64,000 nt of DNA from Siphonodentalium dalli (GCA_032622095.1 CP136062.1:62001-126000); one strand, 5' to 3'; shown: positions 1-15,327, numbered from the stretch's first letter. The notes: generated by a model not told the origin, from the sequence alone. Translations and numbers: made by a program.

Positions 1-1180
1 AAATTCGTATCCGGGGCAAGATACAGTCACATAGCAAATTTCAAGTCGATAGCTCCACCCGTTTCCGAGATCTCGTCTGCGCATGCGCGAAGCTGGCGTC
101 GCACAGGCTCGGCGACCAGATAAAATTCGTACTCGGGGCAAGATACATTCACATACCAAGTTTCAAGTCGATAGCTCCTCCCGTTTCCGAGATCTCGTCT
201 GCGCATGCGCTGCACGGGCGTCGCACGGGCTCGCCAATACGACAACGACCACCGCCTGGTCAAACTACACACACATACCAAGTTTCGTCCCGATCGGTCG
301 AGAATCGTAGATTTGTATTAAGGACAGACAGAGAGACAGTCAGACAAACAGACAGACAGAGTCTTCAAAATATATATGAGATAATCAGGGCAGCAATGAT
401 TCATATAACCCACAGGGAGCCTCAATACAGAGTGTCGTCTGCTCCGGTCTATGTGGGACTCTCTGTGTTACATATAATTAATCAGGCTATCTATACAGAT
501 ATATAACATAATCAGGGCAGCAACGATTCATATAACCCACAGGGAGCCTCACTACAGAGTGTCGTCTGCTCCGGTCTATTGGGGACTCTCTGTGTTACAT
601 ATAATTAGTCAGGCTATATATATACAGATATATATAACATCATCAGGGTCGCATCGATTCATATAACCCACATGGAGCCTCACGACAGAGTGTCGTCTGC
701 TCCAGACTATGTGGGACTCTCTGTGTTACATATAATTAGTCAGGCTATCTATACAGATATATATAGCATCATGAGGGCAGCAACGATTTATATAACCCAC
801 AGGGAGCCTCACTACAGAGTGTCGTCTGCTGCCGTCTATGTGGGTCTCTCTGTAATACATATAATTAGTCAGGCTATCTATACAGATATATATAACACCA
901 CGAGGACAGCAGCGATTCATATAACCCACAGTGAGCCTCACTACAGAGTGTCGTCTGCTCCGGTCTATGTGAGGCTCTCTGTGTTACATATAATTATTCA
1001 GGCTATATACACAGATGTGTAACATAATCAGGGCAGCAAGGATTCATATAACCCACAGGGAGCCTCACTACAGAGCGCCGTCTGATCCAGTGTATGTGGG
1101 ACACTCTGTGTTACATATAATCGATTCATATAACCCACAGGGAGCCTCAATACAGAGTGTCGTCTGCTCCGGTCTATGTG
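1..1180 (+). repeat. Composite block: B monomers then A monomers
   Basis: The window opens inside a B array with a unit length of 122 bp (first unit 1-122). It ends in a GACA/CAGA microsatellite (about 323-361) and a TCTTCAAAATATATATGAGA tail, then switches to 129-bp A monomers from about 362. The A array is interrupted at about 1180, in the middle of a monomer, by a new B block. This is a non-CTAG junction and looks like a recombination break. Confidence 0.9.
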
Positions 1181-3820
1181 TGAGATACATTCACATAGCA
1201 AATTTCAAGTCGATAGCTCCACCCGTTTCCGAGATCTCGTCTGCGCATGCGCGAAGCTGGCGTCGCACGGGCTCGGCGACCGATAAAATTCGTATCCGGG
1301 GCAAGATACATTCACATACCAAGTTTCAAGTCGATAGCTCCTCCCGTTTCCGAGATCTCGTCTGCGCATGCGCTGCACGGGCGTCGCACGGGCTCGCCAA
1401 TACGACAACGACCACCGCCTGGTCAAACTACACACACGTACCAAGTTTCGTCCCGATCGGTCGAGAATCGTAGATTTGTATTAAGGACAGACAGAGAGAC
1501 AGTCAGACAAACAGACAGACAGAGGTCTTCAAACTATATATGAGATAATCAGGGCAGCAATGATTCATATAACCCACAGGGAGCATCAATACAGAGTGTC
1601 GTCTGCTCCGGTCTATGTGGGACTCTATGTGTTACATATAATTAATCAGGCTATCTATACAGATATATAACATAATCAGGGCAGCAACGATTCATATAAC
1701 CCACAGGGAGCCTCACTACAGAGTGTCGTCTGCTCCGGTCTATGTGGGACTCTCTGTATTACATATAATTAGTCAGGCTATATATATACAGATATATATA
1801 ACATCATCAGGGCCGCATCGATTCATATAACCCACAGGGGGCCTCACGACAGAGTGTCGTCTGCTCCAGACTATGTGGGACTCTCTGTGTTACATATAAT
1901 TATTCATGATATCTATACAGATATATGCAACATCATGAGGGCAGCAACGATTCATATAACCCACAGGGAGGCTCATTACAGAGTGTCGACTGCTCCGGTC
2001 TATGTGGGGCTCTCCGAGTTACATATAATTATTCAGGCTATCTATACAGATGTATAACATAATCAGGGCAGCAATGATTCATATAACCCATAGGGGGGCT
2101 CACTACAGAGTGCCGTCTGGTCCAGACTATGTGGGACTCTCTGTGTTACATATAATTAGTCAGGCTATCTATACAGATATATATAGCATCATGAGGGCAG
2201 CAACGATTCATATAACCCACAGGGAGCCTCAATACAGAGTGTCGTCTGCTCCCGCCTATGTGGGGCTCTCTGTAATACATATAATTAGTCAGGCTATCTA
2301 TACAGATATATAACATCATCAGGACAGCAACGATTTATATAACCCACAGGGAGCCTCAATACAGAGTGTCGTCTGATCCAGACTATGTGGGACTCTCTGT
2401 GTTACATATAATTAGTCAGGCTATCTATACAGATATATATAACATCGTCAGGGCAGCAGCGATTCATATAACCCACAGGGAGCCTCAGTACAGAGTGTCG
2501 TCTGCTTCCGTCTATTTGGGTCTCTCTGTAATACATATAATTAGTCAGGCTATCTATACAGATATATATATAACATCATGAGGGCAGCAACGATTCATAC
2601 AACCCACAGGGAGCCTCACTACAGTGTGTCGTCTGCTACGGTCTATGTGGGACTCTATGTGTTACATATCATTAGTCAGGCTTTCTATACAGATATATAT
2701 AACATAATCAGGGCAGCAAGGGTTCATATAACCCACAGGGAGCCTCACTACGGAGTGTCGTCTGCTCCCGTCTATGTTGGACTCTCTGTGTTACATATAA
2801 TTAATCAGGCTATCTATACAGATATATAACATAATCAGGGCAGCAACGATTCATATAACCCACAGGGAGCCTCACTACAAAGTGTCGTCTGCTCCCGTCT
2901 ATGTGGGAATCTCTGTGTTACATATAATTAGTCAGGCTATATATATACATATATATATATAACATCATCAGGGCCGCATCGATTCATATAACCCACATGG
3001 AGCCTCACGACAGAGTGTCGTCTGCTCCAGACTATGTGGGACTCTCTGTGTTACATATAATTAGTCAGGCTATCTATACAGATATATATAGCATCATGAG
3101 GGCAGCAACGATTTATATAACCCACAGGGAGCCTCACTACAGAGTGTCGTCTGCTGCCGTCTATGTGGGTCTCTCTGTAATACATATAATTAGTCAGGCT
3201 ATCTATACAGATATATATAACACCACGAGGACAGCAGCGATTCATATAACCCACAGTGAGCCTCACTACAGAGTGTCGTCTGCTCCGGTCTATGTGAGGC
3301 TCTCTGTGTTACATATAATTATTCAGGCTATATACACAGATGTGTAACATAATCAGGGCAGCAAGGATTCATATAACCCACAGGGAGCCTCACTACAGAG
3401 CGCCGTCTGATCCAGTCTATGTGGGACACTCTGTGTTACATATAATCGATTCATATAACCCACAGGGAGCCTCAATACAGAGTGTCGTCTGCTCCGGTCT
3501 ATGTGGGACTCTCTGTGCTACATGATTAGTCAGGCTATATATACAGATATATATAACATGATCAGGGCAGCAACGATTCATATAACCCACAGGGAGCCTC
3601 AATACAGAGTGTCGTCTTCTCCGGTCTATGTGTGACTCTATGTGTTACATATAATTAGTCAGGCTATATATACAGCTATATATAACATAATCAGGGCAGC
3701 AACGATTCATATAACCCACAGGGAGCCTCACTACAGAGTGTCGTCTGCTCCGGTCCATGTGGGGCTCTCTGTGTTACATATAATTAGTCAGGCTATATAT
3801 ACAAATATATATAACACTAG
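1181..3820 (+). repeat. Composite block: B monomers then a long A array
   Basis: B units run from about 1181 to 1475, followed by a (GACA)n-type tail to about 1543. From there to 3820 lies the longest A array of the window, about 17-18 monomers of 129 bp. The segment 2997-3347 is almost identical to 672-1022 (offset 2325). The array ends with ATATATATAACACTAG, where the first C block begins. Confidence 0.9.
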
Positions 3821-6800
3821 AACGTGACCCGACTTCGTCCGGGCTTTGACCTTGAATTGACCCATCCAAAACACTCAGTGGACAAAAGTAGCCCTATGTA
3901 TAAAATTTCGTCGAAATCCCATCAAAATTGGCGATTTGACCTTGAATTGACCAGATTTCAAGGTCAAGGTCACGTCGCACGGGCAAATGAATATGCTTAT
4001 GAGACTCCCCATAGGAAAGTACCCCCACATACCAAGTTTCATCGAAATCCCGTGATATTCGGGCGTTTGACCTTGAAATGACCCAATGTTAAGGTCAATG
4101 TCACGTCGCACGGGCAAATTAATATGCCCATGCCACCTCCGGCCGAAAATACCCCCACATACCAAGTTTCATCGAAATCCCGTGATATTCGGGCGTTTGA
4201 CCTTGAAATGACCCGATTTCAAGGTCAATGTCACGTTGCACGGACAAATTAATAGGCCCATGCCAACCCCGGCCGAAAATACCCCCACACACCAAGTTTC
4301 ATCGAAATCGGCTAGGCCGTTTTCGAGTTCATCGCGAACACACACACACACACAGACAGATCTTCCAAAATATAAAATAGACTAGAAGGTGACCCGACTT
4401 CGTCCGGGCTTTGACCTTGACTTGTCCATTTTGAAGGTCAAGGTCAAGTGGGATCGCGATTTGACCAGTCCAAAACACTACCCGGACAAAAGTACCCGAC
4501 AAACGTGCCCGTCGAAATCCATCCGGTTTTACCCGATTTGACCTTGAATTGATGATTTTGAAGGTCAAGGTCAGGTCGGGGTAACGATTTGACCCGTCGA
4601 AAACACTCAGTGGACAAAAGTAACCCTATGTATAAAATTTCGTCGAAATCCCATCAAAATTGGCGATTTGACCTTGAATTGACCCGATTTCAAGGTCAAG
4701 GTCACGTCTCACGGGCAAATGAATATTCTTGTGAGACTCCCCATACGAAAGTACCCCCACATACCAAGTTTCATCGAAATCCCGTGATATTCGGGCGTTT
4801 GACCTTGAAATGACCCGATGCCAAGTTCAAGGTTACGTCGCACGGGCAAATTAATAGGTTTATGCCACTCTCCGGCCGAAGGTACCCCCACATACCAAGA
4901 TTCATCGAAATCCCGTGATATTCGGGCGTTTGACCTTGAAACGACCCAATTTCAAGGTCAAGGTCACATCGCACGGACAAATTAATAGGCCCATGCCACC
5001 CCCCGGCCGAAAATACCCCCACATACGAAGTTTCATCGAAATCGGGTCGGCCGTTTTCGAGTTCATCGCGAACACACACACACAGACACACACACACACA
5101 GATCTTCCAAAATATATATTAGACTAGCCGATGAGCCCGACATTGTCCGGGCTATTCAAAAACCAAATTTCCAAGTCGATAGCTCCACCCGTTTCCGATA
5201 TCTGGTCTGCGCATGCGCGAAGCTGGCGTCGCACGGGCTCGGCGACCAGATAAATTTCGTATCCGGGGAAAGATACATTCACATAGCAAATTTCAAGTCG
5301 ATAGCTCCACCCGTTTCCGAGATCTCGTCTGCGCATGTGCGAAGCTGGCGTCGCACGGGCTCGGCGACCCGATAAAATTCGTATCCGGGGCAAGATACAG
5401 TCACATAGCAAATTTCAAGTCGATAGCTCCACCCGTTTCCGAGATATCGTCTGCGCATGCGCGAAGCTGGCGTCGCACAGGCTCGGCGACCAGATAAAAT
5501 TCGTACTCGGGGCAAGATACATTCACACACCAAGTTTCAAGTCGATAGCTCCTCCCGTTTCCGAGATCTCGTCTGCGCATGCGCTGCACGGGCGTTGCAC
5601 GGGCTCGCCAATACGACAACGACCACCGCCTGGTCAAACTACACACACATACCAAGTTTGGTCCCGACCGGTCGAGAATCGTAGATTTGTATTAAGGACA
5701 GACAGAGAGACAGTCAGACAAACAGACAGACAGAGGTCTTCAAAATATATATGAGATAATCAGGGCAGCAATGATTCATATAACCCACAGGGAGCCTCAA
5801 TACAGAGTGTCGTCTGCTCCGGTCTATGTGGGACTCTCTGTGTTACATATAATTAATCAGGCTATCTATACAGATATATAACATAATCAGGGCAGCAACG
5901 ATTCATATAACCCACAGGGAGCCTCACTACAGAGTGTCGTCTGCTCCGGTCTATTGGGGACTCTCTGTGTTACATATAATTAGTCAGGCTATATATATAC
6001 AGATATATATAACATCATCAGGGCCGCATCGATTCATATAACCCACAGGGAGCCTCACGACAGAGTGTCGTCTGCTCCAGACTATGTGGGACTCTCTGTG
6101 TTACATATAATTAGTCAGGCTATCTATACAGATATATATAGCATCATGAGGGCAGCAACGATTCATATAACCCACAGGGAGCCTCACCACAGAGTGTCGT
6201 CTGCTGCCGTCTATGTGGGTCTCTCTGTAATACATATAATTAGTCAGGCTATCTATACAGATATATATAACACCACGAGGACAGCAGCGATTCATATAAC
6301 CCACAGTGAGCCTCACTACAGAGTGTCGTCTGCTCCGGTCTATGTGAGGCTCTCTGTGTTACATATAATTATTCAGGCTATATACACAGATGTGTAACAT
6401 AATCAGGGCAGCAAGGATTCATATAACCCACAGGGAGCCTCACTACAGAGCGCCGTCTGATCCAGTCTATGTGGGACACTCTGTGTTACATATAATCGAT
6501 TCATATAACCCACAGGGAGCCTCAATACAGAGTGTCGTCTGCTCCGGTCTATGTGGGACTCTCTGTGCTACATGATTAGTCAGGCTATATATACAGATAT
6601 ATATAACATGATCAGGGCAGCAACGATTCATATAACCCACAGGGAGCCTCAATACAGAGTGTCGTCTTCTCCGGTCTATGTGTGACTCTATGTGTTACAT
6701 ATAATTAGTCAGGCTATATATACAGCTATATATAACATAATCAGGGCAGCAACGATTCATATAATCCACAGGGAGCCTCACTACAGAGTGTCGTCTGCTC

Positions 6801-6870
6801 CGGTCCATGTGGGGCTCTCTGTGTTACATATAATTAGTCAGGCTATATATACAAATATATATAACACTAG
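3821..6870 (+). repeat. Composite block C-B-A, 3050 bp
   Basis: C occupies 3821-5127 in two sub-units that meet at CTAG 4382-4385. Each sub-unit starts with a GTGACCCGACTTCGTCCGGG motif and ends with a CA-rich microsatellite and CTTCCAAAATATA...GACTAG. B follows at 5128-5752, starting GATGAGCCCGACATTGTCCG, then A at 5753-6870. C monomers contain a short perfect stem-loop (for example arms 4197-4209 and 4216-4228) built from TTGACCTTGAAAT and its complement. Confidence 0.9.
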
Positions 6871-9800
6871 AACGTGACCCGACTTCGTCCGGGCTTTGAC
6901 CTTGAATTGACTCATCCAAAACACTCAGTGGACAAAAGTAGCCCTATGTATAAAATTTCGTCGAAATCCCATCAAAATTGGCGATTTGACCTTGAATTGA
7001 CCAGATTTCAAGGTCAAGGTCACGTCGCACGGGCAAATGAATATGCTTATGAGACTCCCCATAGGAAAGTACCCCCACATACCAAGTTTCATCGAAATCC
7101 CGTGATATTCGGGCGTTTGACCTTGAAATGACCCAATGTTAAGGTCAATGTCACGTCGCACGGGCAAATTAATATGCCCATGCCACCTCCGGCCGAAAAT
7201 ACCCCCACATACCAAGTTTCATCGAAATCCCGTGATATTCGGGCGTTTGACCTTGAAATGACCCGATTTCAAGGTCAATGTCACGTTGCACGGACAAATT
7301 AATAGGCCCATGCCAACCCCGGCCGAAAATACCCCCACACACCAAGTTTCATCGAAATCGGCTAGGCCGTTTTCGAGTTCATCGCGAACACACACACACA
7401 CACATACAGACAGATCTTCCAAAATATAAAATAGACTAGAAGGTGACCCGACTTCGTCCGGGCTTTGACCTTGACTTGTCCATTTTGAAGGTCAAGGTCA
7501 AGTGGGATCGCGATTTGACCAGTCCAAAACACTACCCGGACAAAAGTACCCGACAAACGTGCCCGTCGAAATCCATCCGGTTTTACCCGATTTGACCTTG
7601 AATTGATGATTTTGAAGGTCAAGGTCAGGTCGGGGTAACGATTTGACCCGTCGAAAACACTCAGTGGACAAAAGTAACCCTATGTATAAAATTTCGTCGA
7701 AATCCCATCAAAATTGGCGATTTGACCTTGAATTGACCCGATTTCAAGGTCAAGGTCACGTCGCACGGGCAAATGAATATTCTTGTGAGACTCCCCATAC
7801 GAAAGTACCCCCACATACCAAGTTTCATCGAAATCCCGTGATATTCGGGCGTTTGACCTTGAAATGACCCGATGCCAAGTTCAAGGTTACGTCGCACGGG
7901 CAAATTAATAGGTTTATGCCACTCTCCGGCCGAAGGTACCCCCACATACCAAGTTTCATCGAAATCCCGTGATATTCGGGCGTTTGACCTTGAAACGACC
8001 CAATTTCAAGGTCAAGGTCACATCGCACGGACAAATTAATAGGCCCATGCCACCCCCCGGCCGAAAATACCCCCACATACGAAGTTTCATCGAAATCGGG
8101 TCGGCCGTTTTCGAGTTCATCGCGAACACACACACACAGACACACACACACACAGATCTTCCAAAATATATATTAGACTAGCCGATGAGCCCGACATTGT
8201 CCGGGCTATTCAAAAACCAAATTTCCAAGTCGATAGCTCCACCCGTTTCCGATATCTGGTCTGCGCATGCGCGAAGCTGGCGTCGCACGGGCTCGGCGAC
8301 CAGATAAATTTCGTATTTGGGGAAAGATACATTCACATAGCAAATTTCAAGTCGATAGCTCCACCCGTTTCCGAGATCTCGTCTGCGCATGTGCGAAGCT
8401 GGCGTCGCACGGGCTCGGCGACCCGATAAAATTCGTATCCGGGGCAAGATACAGTCACATAGCAAATTTCAAGTCGATAGCTCCACCCGTTTCCGAGATA
8501 TCGTCTGCGCATGCGCGAAGCTGGCGTCGCACAGGCTCGGCGACCAGATAAAATTCGTACTCGGGGCAAGATACATTCACACACCAAGTTTCAAGTCGAT
8601 AGCTCCTCCCGTTTCCGAGATCTCGTCTGCGCATGCGCTGCACGGGCGTCGCACGGGCTCGCCAATACGACAACGACCACCGCCTGGTCAAACTACACAC
8701 ACATACCAAGTTTCGTCCCGACCGGTCGAGAATCGTAGATTTGTATTAAGGACAGACAGAGAGACAGTCAGACAAACAGACAGACAGAGGTCTTCAAAAT
8801 ATATATGAGATAATCAGGGCAGCAATGATTCATATAACCCACAGGGAGCCTCAATACAGAGTGTCGTCTGCTCCGGTCTATGTGGGACTCTCTGTGTTAC
8901 ATATAATTAATCAGGCTATCTATACAGATATATAACATAATCAGGGCAGCAACGATTCATATAACCCACAGGGAGCCTCACTACAGAGTGTCGTCTGCTC
9001 CGGTCTATTGGGGACTCTCTGTGTTACATATAATTAGTCAGGCTATATATATACAGATATATATAACATCATCAGGGCCGCATCGATTCATATAACCCAC
9101 AGGGAGCCTCACGACAGAGTGTCGTCTGCTCCAGACTATGTGGGACTCTCTGTGTTACATATAATTAGTCAGACTATCTATACAGATATATATAGCATCA
9201 TGAGGGCAGCAACGATTCATATAACCCACAGGGAGCCTCACTACAGAGTGTCGTCTGCTGCCGTCTATGTGGGTCTCTCTGTAATACATATAATTAGTCA
9301 GGCTATCTATACAGATATATATAACACCACGAGGACAGCAGCGATTCATATAACCCACAGTGAGCCTCACTACAGAGTGTCGTCTGTTCCGGTCTATGTG
9401 AGGCTCTCTGTGTTACATATAATTATTCAGGCTATATACACAGATGTGTAACAAAATCAGGGCAGCAAGGATTCATATAACCCACAGGGAGCCTCACTAC
9501 AGAGCGCCGTCTGATCCAGTCTATGTGGGACACTCTGTGTTACATATAATCGATTCATATAACCCACAGGGAGCCTCAATACAGAGTGTCGTCTGCTCCG
9601 GTCTATGTGGGACTCTCTGTGCTACATATGATTAGTCAGGCTATATATACAGATATATATAACATGATCAGGGCAGCAACGATTCATATAACCCACAGGG
9701 AGCCTCAATACAGAGTGTCGTCTGCTCCGGTCTATGTGTGACTCTATGTGTTACATATAATTAGTCAGGCTATATAATATACAGCTATATATAACACTAG
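6871..9800 (+). repeat. Composite block C-B-A, second copy of the ~3.05-kb unit
   Basis: C is 6871-8181 (internal CTAG near 7439), B 8182-8806, A 8807-9800. It matches the preceding block almost base for base at an offset of about 3050-3054 bp until about 9640. There the A array is shorter and ends early with CACTAG. Differences are scattered single substitutions and microsatellite length changes. Confidence 0.9.
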
Positions 9801-10486
9801 CCGATGAGCCCGACGTTGTCCGGGGTATTCAAAAACCAAATTTCAAGTCGATAGCTCTACCCAGCCCGAAATTTCAAGTCGATAGCTCTACCCGTTTCCG
9901 AGATCTGGTCTGCGCATGCGCGAAGCTGGCATCGCACGGGCTCGGCGACCCGATAAAATTCGTATCCGGGGCAAGATACATTCACATAGCAAATTTCAAG
10001 TCGATAGCTCCACCCGTTTCCGAGATCTCGTCTGCGCATGCGCGAAGCTGGTGTCGCACGGGCTCGGCGACCCGATAAAATTCGTATCCGGGGCAAGATA
10101 CATTCACATAGCAAATTTCAAGTCGATAGCTCCACCCGTTTCCGAGATCTCGTCTGCGCATGCGCGAAGCGGGCGCCGCACGGGCTCGCCAATACGACAA
10201 CGTTCGCCGCCTGGTCAAACTACACACACGTACCAAGTTTCGTCCCGATCGGTCGAGAATCGTAGATTTGTATAAATGACAGACAGACAGACAAACAAAC
10301 AAACAAACAAACAAACATACATACAGACAGAGGTCTTCAAAATATATATGAGATAATCAGGGCAGCAACGATTCATATAACCCACAGGGAGCCTCACTAC
10401 AGAGTGTCGTCTGCTCCGGTCCATGTGGGGCTCTCTGTGTTACATATAATTAGTCAGGCTATATATACAAATATATATAACACTAG
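9801..10486 (+). repeat. Short composite block B-A
   Basis: This begins with the B start motif GATGAGCCCGACGTTGTCCG right after CTAG at 9800. It contains a local duplication of AAATTTCAAGTCGATAGCTC (about 9838 and 9870), three B units, and an (ACAA)n/(CAGA)n tail at about 10275-10330. One A monomer (10349-10486) ends in CACTAG. Near-copies occur at 14646-15327 and 18135-18816. Confidence 0.88.
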
Positions 10487-12452
10487 AAGGTGACCCGACT
10501 TCGTCCGGGCTTTGACCTTGAATTGACCCATCCAAAACACTCAGTGGACAAAAGTAGCCCTATGTATAAAATTTCGTCGAAATCCCATCAAAATTGGCGA
10601 TTTGACCTTGAATTGACCAGATTTCAAGGTCAAGGTCACGTCGCACGGGCAAATGAATATGCTTATGAGACTCCCCATAGGAAAGTACCCCCACATACCA
10701 AGTTTCATCGAAATCCCGTGATATTCGGGCGTTTGACCTTGAAATGACCCAATGTTAAGGTCAATGTCACGTCGCACGGGCAAATTAATATGCCCATGCC
10801 ACCCCCGGCCGAAAATACCCCCACATACCAAGTTTCATCGAAATCCCGTGATATTCGGGCGTTTGACCTTGAAATGACCCGATTTCAAGGTCAATGTCAC
10901 GTTGCACGGACAAATTAATAGGCCCATGCCAACCCCGGCCGAAAATACCCCCACACACCAAGTTTCATCGAAATCGGCTAGGCCGTTTTCGAGTTCATCG
11001 CGAACACACACACACACACAGACAGACAGATCTTCCAAAATATAAAATAGACTAGAAGGTGACCCGACTTCGTCCGGGCTTTGACCTTGACTTGTCCATT
11101 TTGAAGGTCAAGGTCAAGTGGGGTCGCGATTTGACCAGTCCAAAACACTACCCGGACAAAAGTACCCGACAAACGTGCCCGTCGAAATCCATCCGGTTTT
11201 ACCCGATTTGACCTTGAATTGATGATTTTGAAGGTCAAGGTCAGGTCGGGGTAACGATTTGACCCGTCGAAAACACTCAGTGGACAAAAGTAACCCTATG
11301 TATAAAATTTCGTCGAAATCCCATCAAAATTGGCGATTTGACCTTGAATTGACCCGATTTCAAGATCAAGGTCACGTCGCACGGGCAAATGAATATTCTT
11401 GTGAGACTCCCCATACGAAAGTACCCCCACATACCAAGTTTCATCGAAATCCCGTGATATTCGGGCGTTTGACCTTAAAATGACCCGATGCCAAGTTCAA
11501 GGTTACGTCGCACGGGCAAATTAATAGGTTTATGCCACTCTCCGGCCGAAGGTACCCCCACATACCAAGTTTCATCGAAATCCCGTGATATTCGGGCGTT
11601 TGACCTTGAAATGACCCAATTTCAAGGTCAAGGTCACATCGCACGGACAAATTAATAGGCCCATGCCACCCCCGGCCGAAAATACCCCCACATACGAAGT
11701 TTCATCGAAATCGGGTCGGCCGTTTTCGAGTTCATCGCGAACACACACACACAGACACACACACACACAGATCTTCCAAAATATATATTAGACTAGCCGA
11801 TGAGCCCGACATTGTCCGGGCTATTCAAAAACCAAATTTCCAAGTCGATAGCTCCACCCGTTTCCGATATCTGGTCTGCGCATGCGCGAAGCTGGCGTCG
11901 CACGGGCTCGGCGACCAGATAAATTTCGTATCCGGGGCAAGATACATTCACATAGCAAATTTCAAGTCGATAGCTCCACCCGTTTCCGAGATCTCGTCTG
12001 CGCATGTGCGAAGCTGGCGTCGCACGGGCTCGGCGACCCGATAAAATTCATATCCGGGGCAAGATACATTCACATAGCAAATTTCAAGTCGATAGCTCCA
12101 CCCGTTTCCGAGATCTCGTCTGCGCATGCGCGAAGCGGGCGCCGCACGGGCTCGCCAATACGACAACGTTCGCCGCCTGGTCAAACTACACACACGTACC
12201 AAGTTTCGTCCCGATCGGTCGAGAATCGTAGATTTGTATAAATGACAGACAGACAGACAAACAAACAAACAAACAAACAAACATACATACAGACAGAGGT
12301 CTTCAAAATATATATGAGATAATCAGGGCAGCAACGATTCATATAACCCACAGGGAGCCTCACTACAGAGTGTCGTCTGCTCCGGTCCATGTGGGGCTCT
12401 CTGTGTTACATATAATTAGTCAGGCTATATATACAAATATATATAACACTAG
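10487..12452 (+). repeat. Composite block C-B-A, 1966 bp
   Basis: C is 10487-11796 (internal CTAG at 11052-11055), B 11797-12314, A 12315-12452 (a single monomer). The following C start repeats this sequence at an offset of 1966 bp, which is exactly this block's length. That indicates a tandem duplication of the whole block. Confidence 0.88.
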
Positions 12453-14645
12453 AAGGTGACCCGACTTCGTCCGGGCTTTGACCTTGAATTGACCCATCCA
12501 AAACACTCAGTGGACAAAAGTAGCCCTATGTATAAAATTTCGTCGAAATCCCATCAAAATTGGCGATTTGACCTTGAATTGACCAGATTTCAAGGTCAAG
12601 GTCACGTCGCACGGGCAAATGAATATGCTTATGAGACTCCCCATAGGAAAGTACCCCCACATACCAAGTTTCATCGAAATCCCGTGATATTCGGGCGTTT
12701 GACCTTGAAATGACCCAATGTTAAGGTCAATGTCACGTCGCACGGGCAAATTAATATGCCCATGCCACCCCCGGCCGAAAATACCCCCACAAACCAAGTT
12801 TCATCGAAATCCCGTGATATTCGGGCGTTTGACCTTGAAATGACCCAATTTCAAGGTCAAGGTCACATCGCACGGACAAATTAATAGGCCCATGCCACCC
12901 CCCGGCCGAAAATACCCCTACATACGAAGTTTCATCGAAATAGGGTCTGCCGTTTTCGAGTTCATCGCGAACACACACACACAAACACACACACACACAG
13001 ATCTTCCAAAATATATATTAGACTAGCCGATGAGCCCGACATTGTCCGGGCTATTCAAAAACCAAATTTCCAAGTCGATAGCTCCACCCGTTTCCGATAT
13101 CTGGTCTGCGCATGCGCGAAGCTGGCGTCGCACGGGCTCGGCGACCAGATAAATTTCGTATCCGGGGCAAGATACATTCACATAGCAAATTTCAAGTCGA
13201 TAGCTCCACCCGTTTCCGAGATCTCGTCTGCGCATGTGCGAAGCTGGCGTCGCACGGGCTCGGCGACCCGATAAAATTCATATCCGGGGCAAGATACAGT
13301 CACATAGCAAATTTCAAGTCGATAGCTCCACCCGTTTCCGAGATATCGTCTGCGCATGCGCGAAGCTGGCGTCGCACAGGCTCGGCGACCAGATAAAATT
13401 CGTACTCGGGGCAAGATACATTCACATACCAAGTTTCAAGTCGATAGCTCCTCCCGTTTCCGAGATCTCGTCTGCGCATGCGCTGCACGGGCGTCGCACG
13501 GGCTCGCCAATACGACAACGACTACCGCCTGGTCAAACTACACACACATACCAAGTTTGGTCCCGACCGGTCGAGAATCGTAGATTTGTATTAAGGACAG
13601 ACAGAGAGACAGTCAGACAAACAGACAGACAGAGGTCTTCAAAATATATATGAGATAATCAGGGCAGCAATGATTCATATAACCCACAGGGAGCCTCAAT
13701 ACAGAGTGTCGTCTGCTCCGGTCTATGTGGGACTCTCTGTGTTACATATAATTAATCAGGCTATCTATACAGATATATAACATAATCAGGGCAGCAACGA
13801 TTCATATAACCCACAGGGAGCCTCACTACAGAGTGTCGTCTGCTCCGGTCTATTGGGGACTCTCTGTGTTACATATAATTAGTCAGGCTATATATATACA
13901 GATATATATAACATCATCAGGGCCGCATCGATTCATATAACCCACAGGGAGCCTCACGACAGAGTGTCGTCTGCTCCAGACTATGTGGGACTCTCTGTGT
14001 TACATATAATTAGTCAGACTATCTATACAGATATATATAGCATCATGAGGGCAGCAACGATTCATATAACCCACAGGGAGCCTCACTACAGAGTGTCGTC
14101 TGCTGCCGTCTATGTGGGTCTCTCTGTAATACATATAATTAGTCAGGCTATCTATACAGATATATATAACACCACGAGGACAGCAGCGATTCATATAACC
14201 CACAGTGAGCCTCACTACAGAGTGTCGTCCGTTCCGGTCTATGTGAGGCTCTCTGTGTTACATATAATTATTCAGGCTATATACACAGATGTGTAACATA
14301 ATCAGGGCAGCAAGGATTCATATAACCCACAGGGAGCCTCACTACAGAGCGCCGTCTGATCCAGTCTATGTGGGACACTCTGTGTTACATATAATCGATT
14401 CATATAACCCACAGGGAGCCTCAATACAGAGTGTCGTCTGCTCCGGTCTATGTGGGACTCTCTGTGCTACATATGATTAGTCAGGCTATATATACAGATA
14501 TATATAACATGATCAGGGCAGCAACGATTCATATAACCCACAGGGAGCCTCAATACAGAGTGTCGTCTGCTCCGGTCTATGTGTGACTCTATGTGTTACA
14601 TATAATTAGTCAGGCTATATAATATACAGCTATATATAACACTAG
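12453..14645 (+). repeat. Composite block C-B-A with shortened C
   Basis: C is only 12453-13026 here, because one sub-unit is fused directly to the end of the second. B is 13027-13650 and A 13651-14645. The B-A part equals the 8182-9800 part at an offset of 4845 bp. The block ends with AACACTAG. Confidence 0.88.
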
Positions 14646-15327
14646 CCGATGAGCCCGACGTTGTCCGGGGTATTCAAAAACCAAATTTCAAGTCGATAGC
14701 TCTACCCAGCCCGAAATTTCAAGTCGATATCTCTAACCGTTTCCGAGATCTGGTCTGCGCATGCGCGAAGCTGGCATCGCACGGGCTCGGCGACCCGATA
14801 AAATTCGTATCCGGGGCAAGATACATTCACATAGCAAATTTCAAGTCGATAGCTCCACCCGTTTCCGAGATCTCGTCTGCGCATGCGCGAAGCTGGTGTC
14901 GCACGGGCTCGGCGACCCGATAAAATTCGTATCCGGGGCAAGATACATTCACATAGCAAATTTCAAGTTGATAGCTCCACCCGTTTCCGAGATCTCGTCT
15001 GCGCATGCGCGAAGCGGGCGCCGCACGGGCTCGCCAATACGACAACGTTCGCCGCCTGGTCAAACTACACACACGTACCAAGTTTCGTCCCGATCGGTCG
15101 AGAATCGTAGATTTGTATAAATGACAGACAGACAGACAAACAAACAAACAAACAAACATACATACAGACAGAGGTCTTCAAAATATATATGAGATAATCA
15201 GGGCAGCAACGATTCATATAACCCACAGGGAGCCTCACTACAGAGTGTCGTCTGCTCCGGTCCATGTGGGGCTCTCTGTGTTACATATAATTAGTCAGGC
15301 TATATATACAAATATATATAACACTAG
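14646..15327 (+). repeat. Short composite block B-A, second copy
   Basis: Near-copy of 9801-10486, including the internal AAATTTCAAGTCGATA duplication. The (ACAA)n tail is shorter. The single A monomer ends with ATATATATAACACTAG. Confidence 0.87.

Noticed and set aside
672-1022. Open frames of 110-140 codons repeated through the A and B satellite (both strands)
   Set aside because: The A monomer is 129 bp, a multiple of three, so any stop-free phase stays open across copies. No start context, no domain, and the frames exist on both strands.
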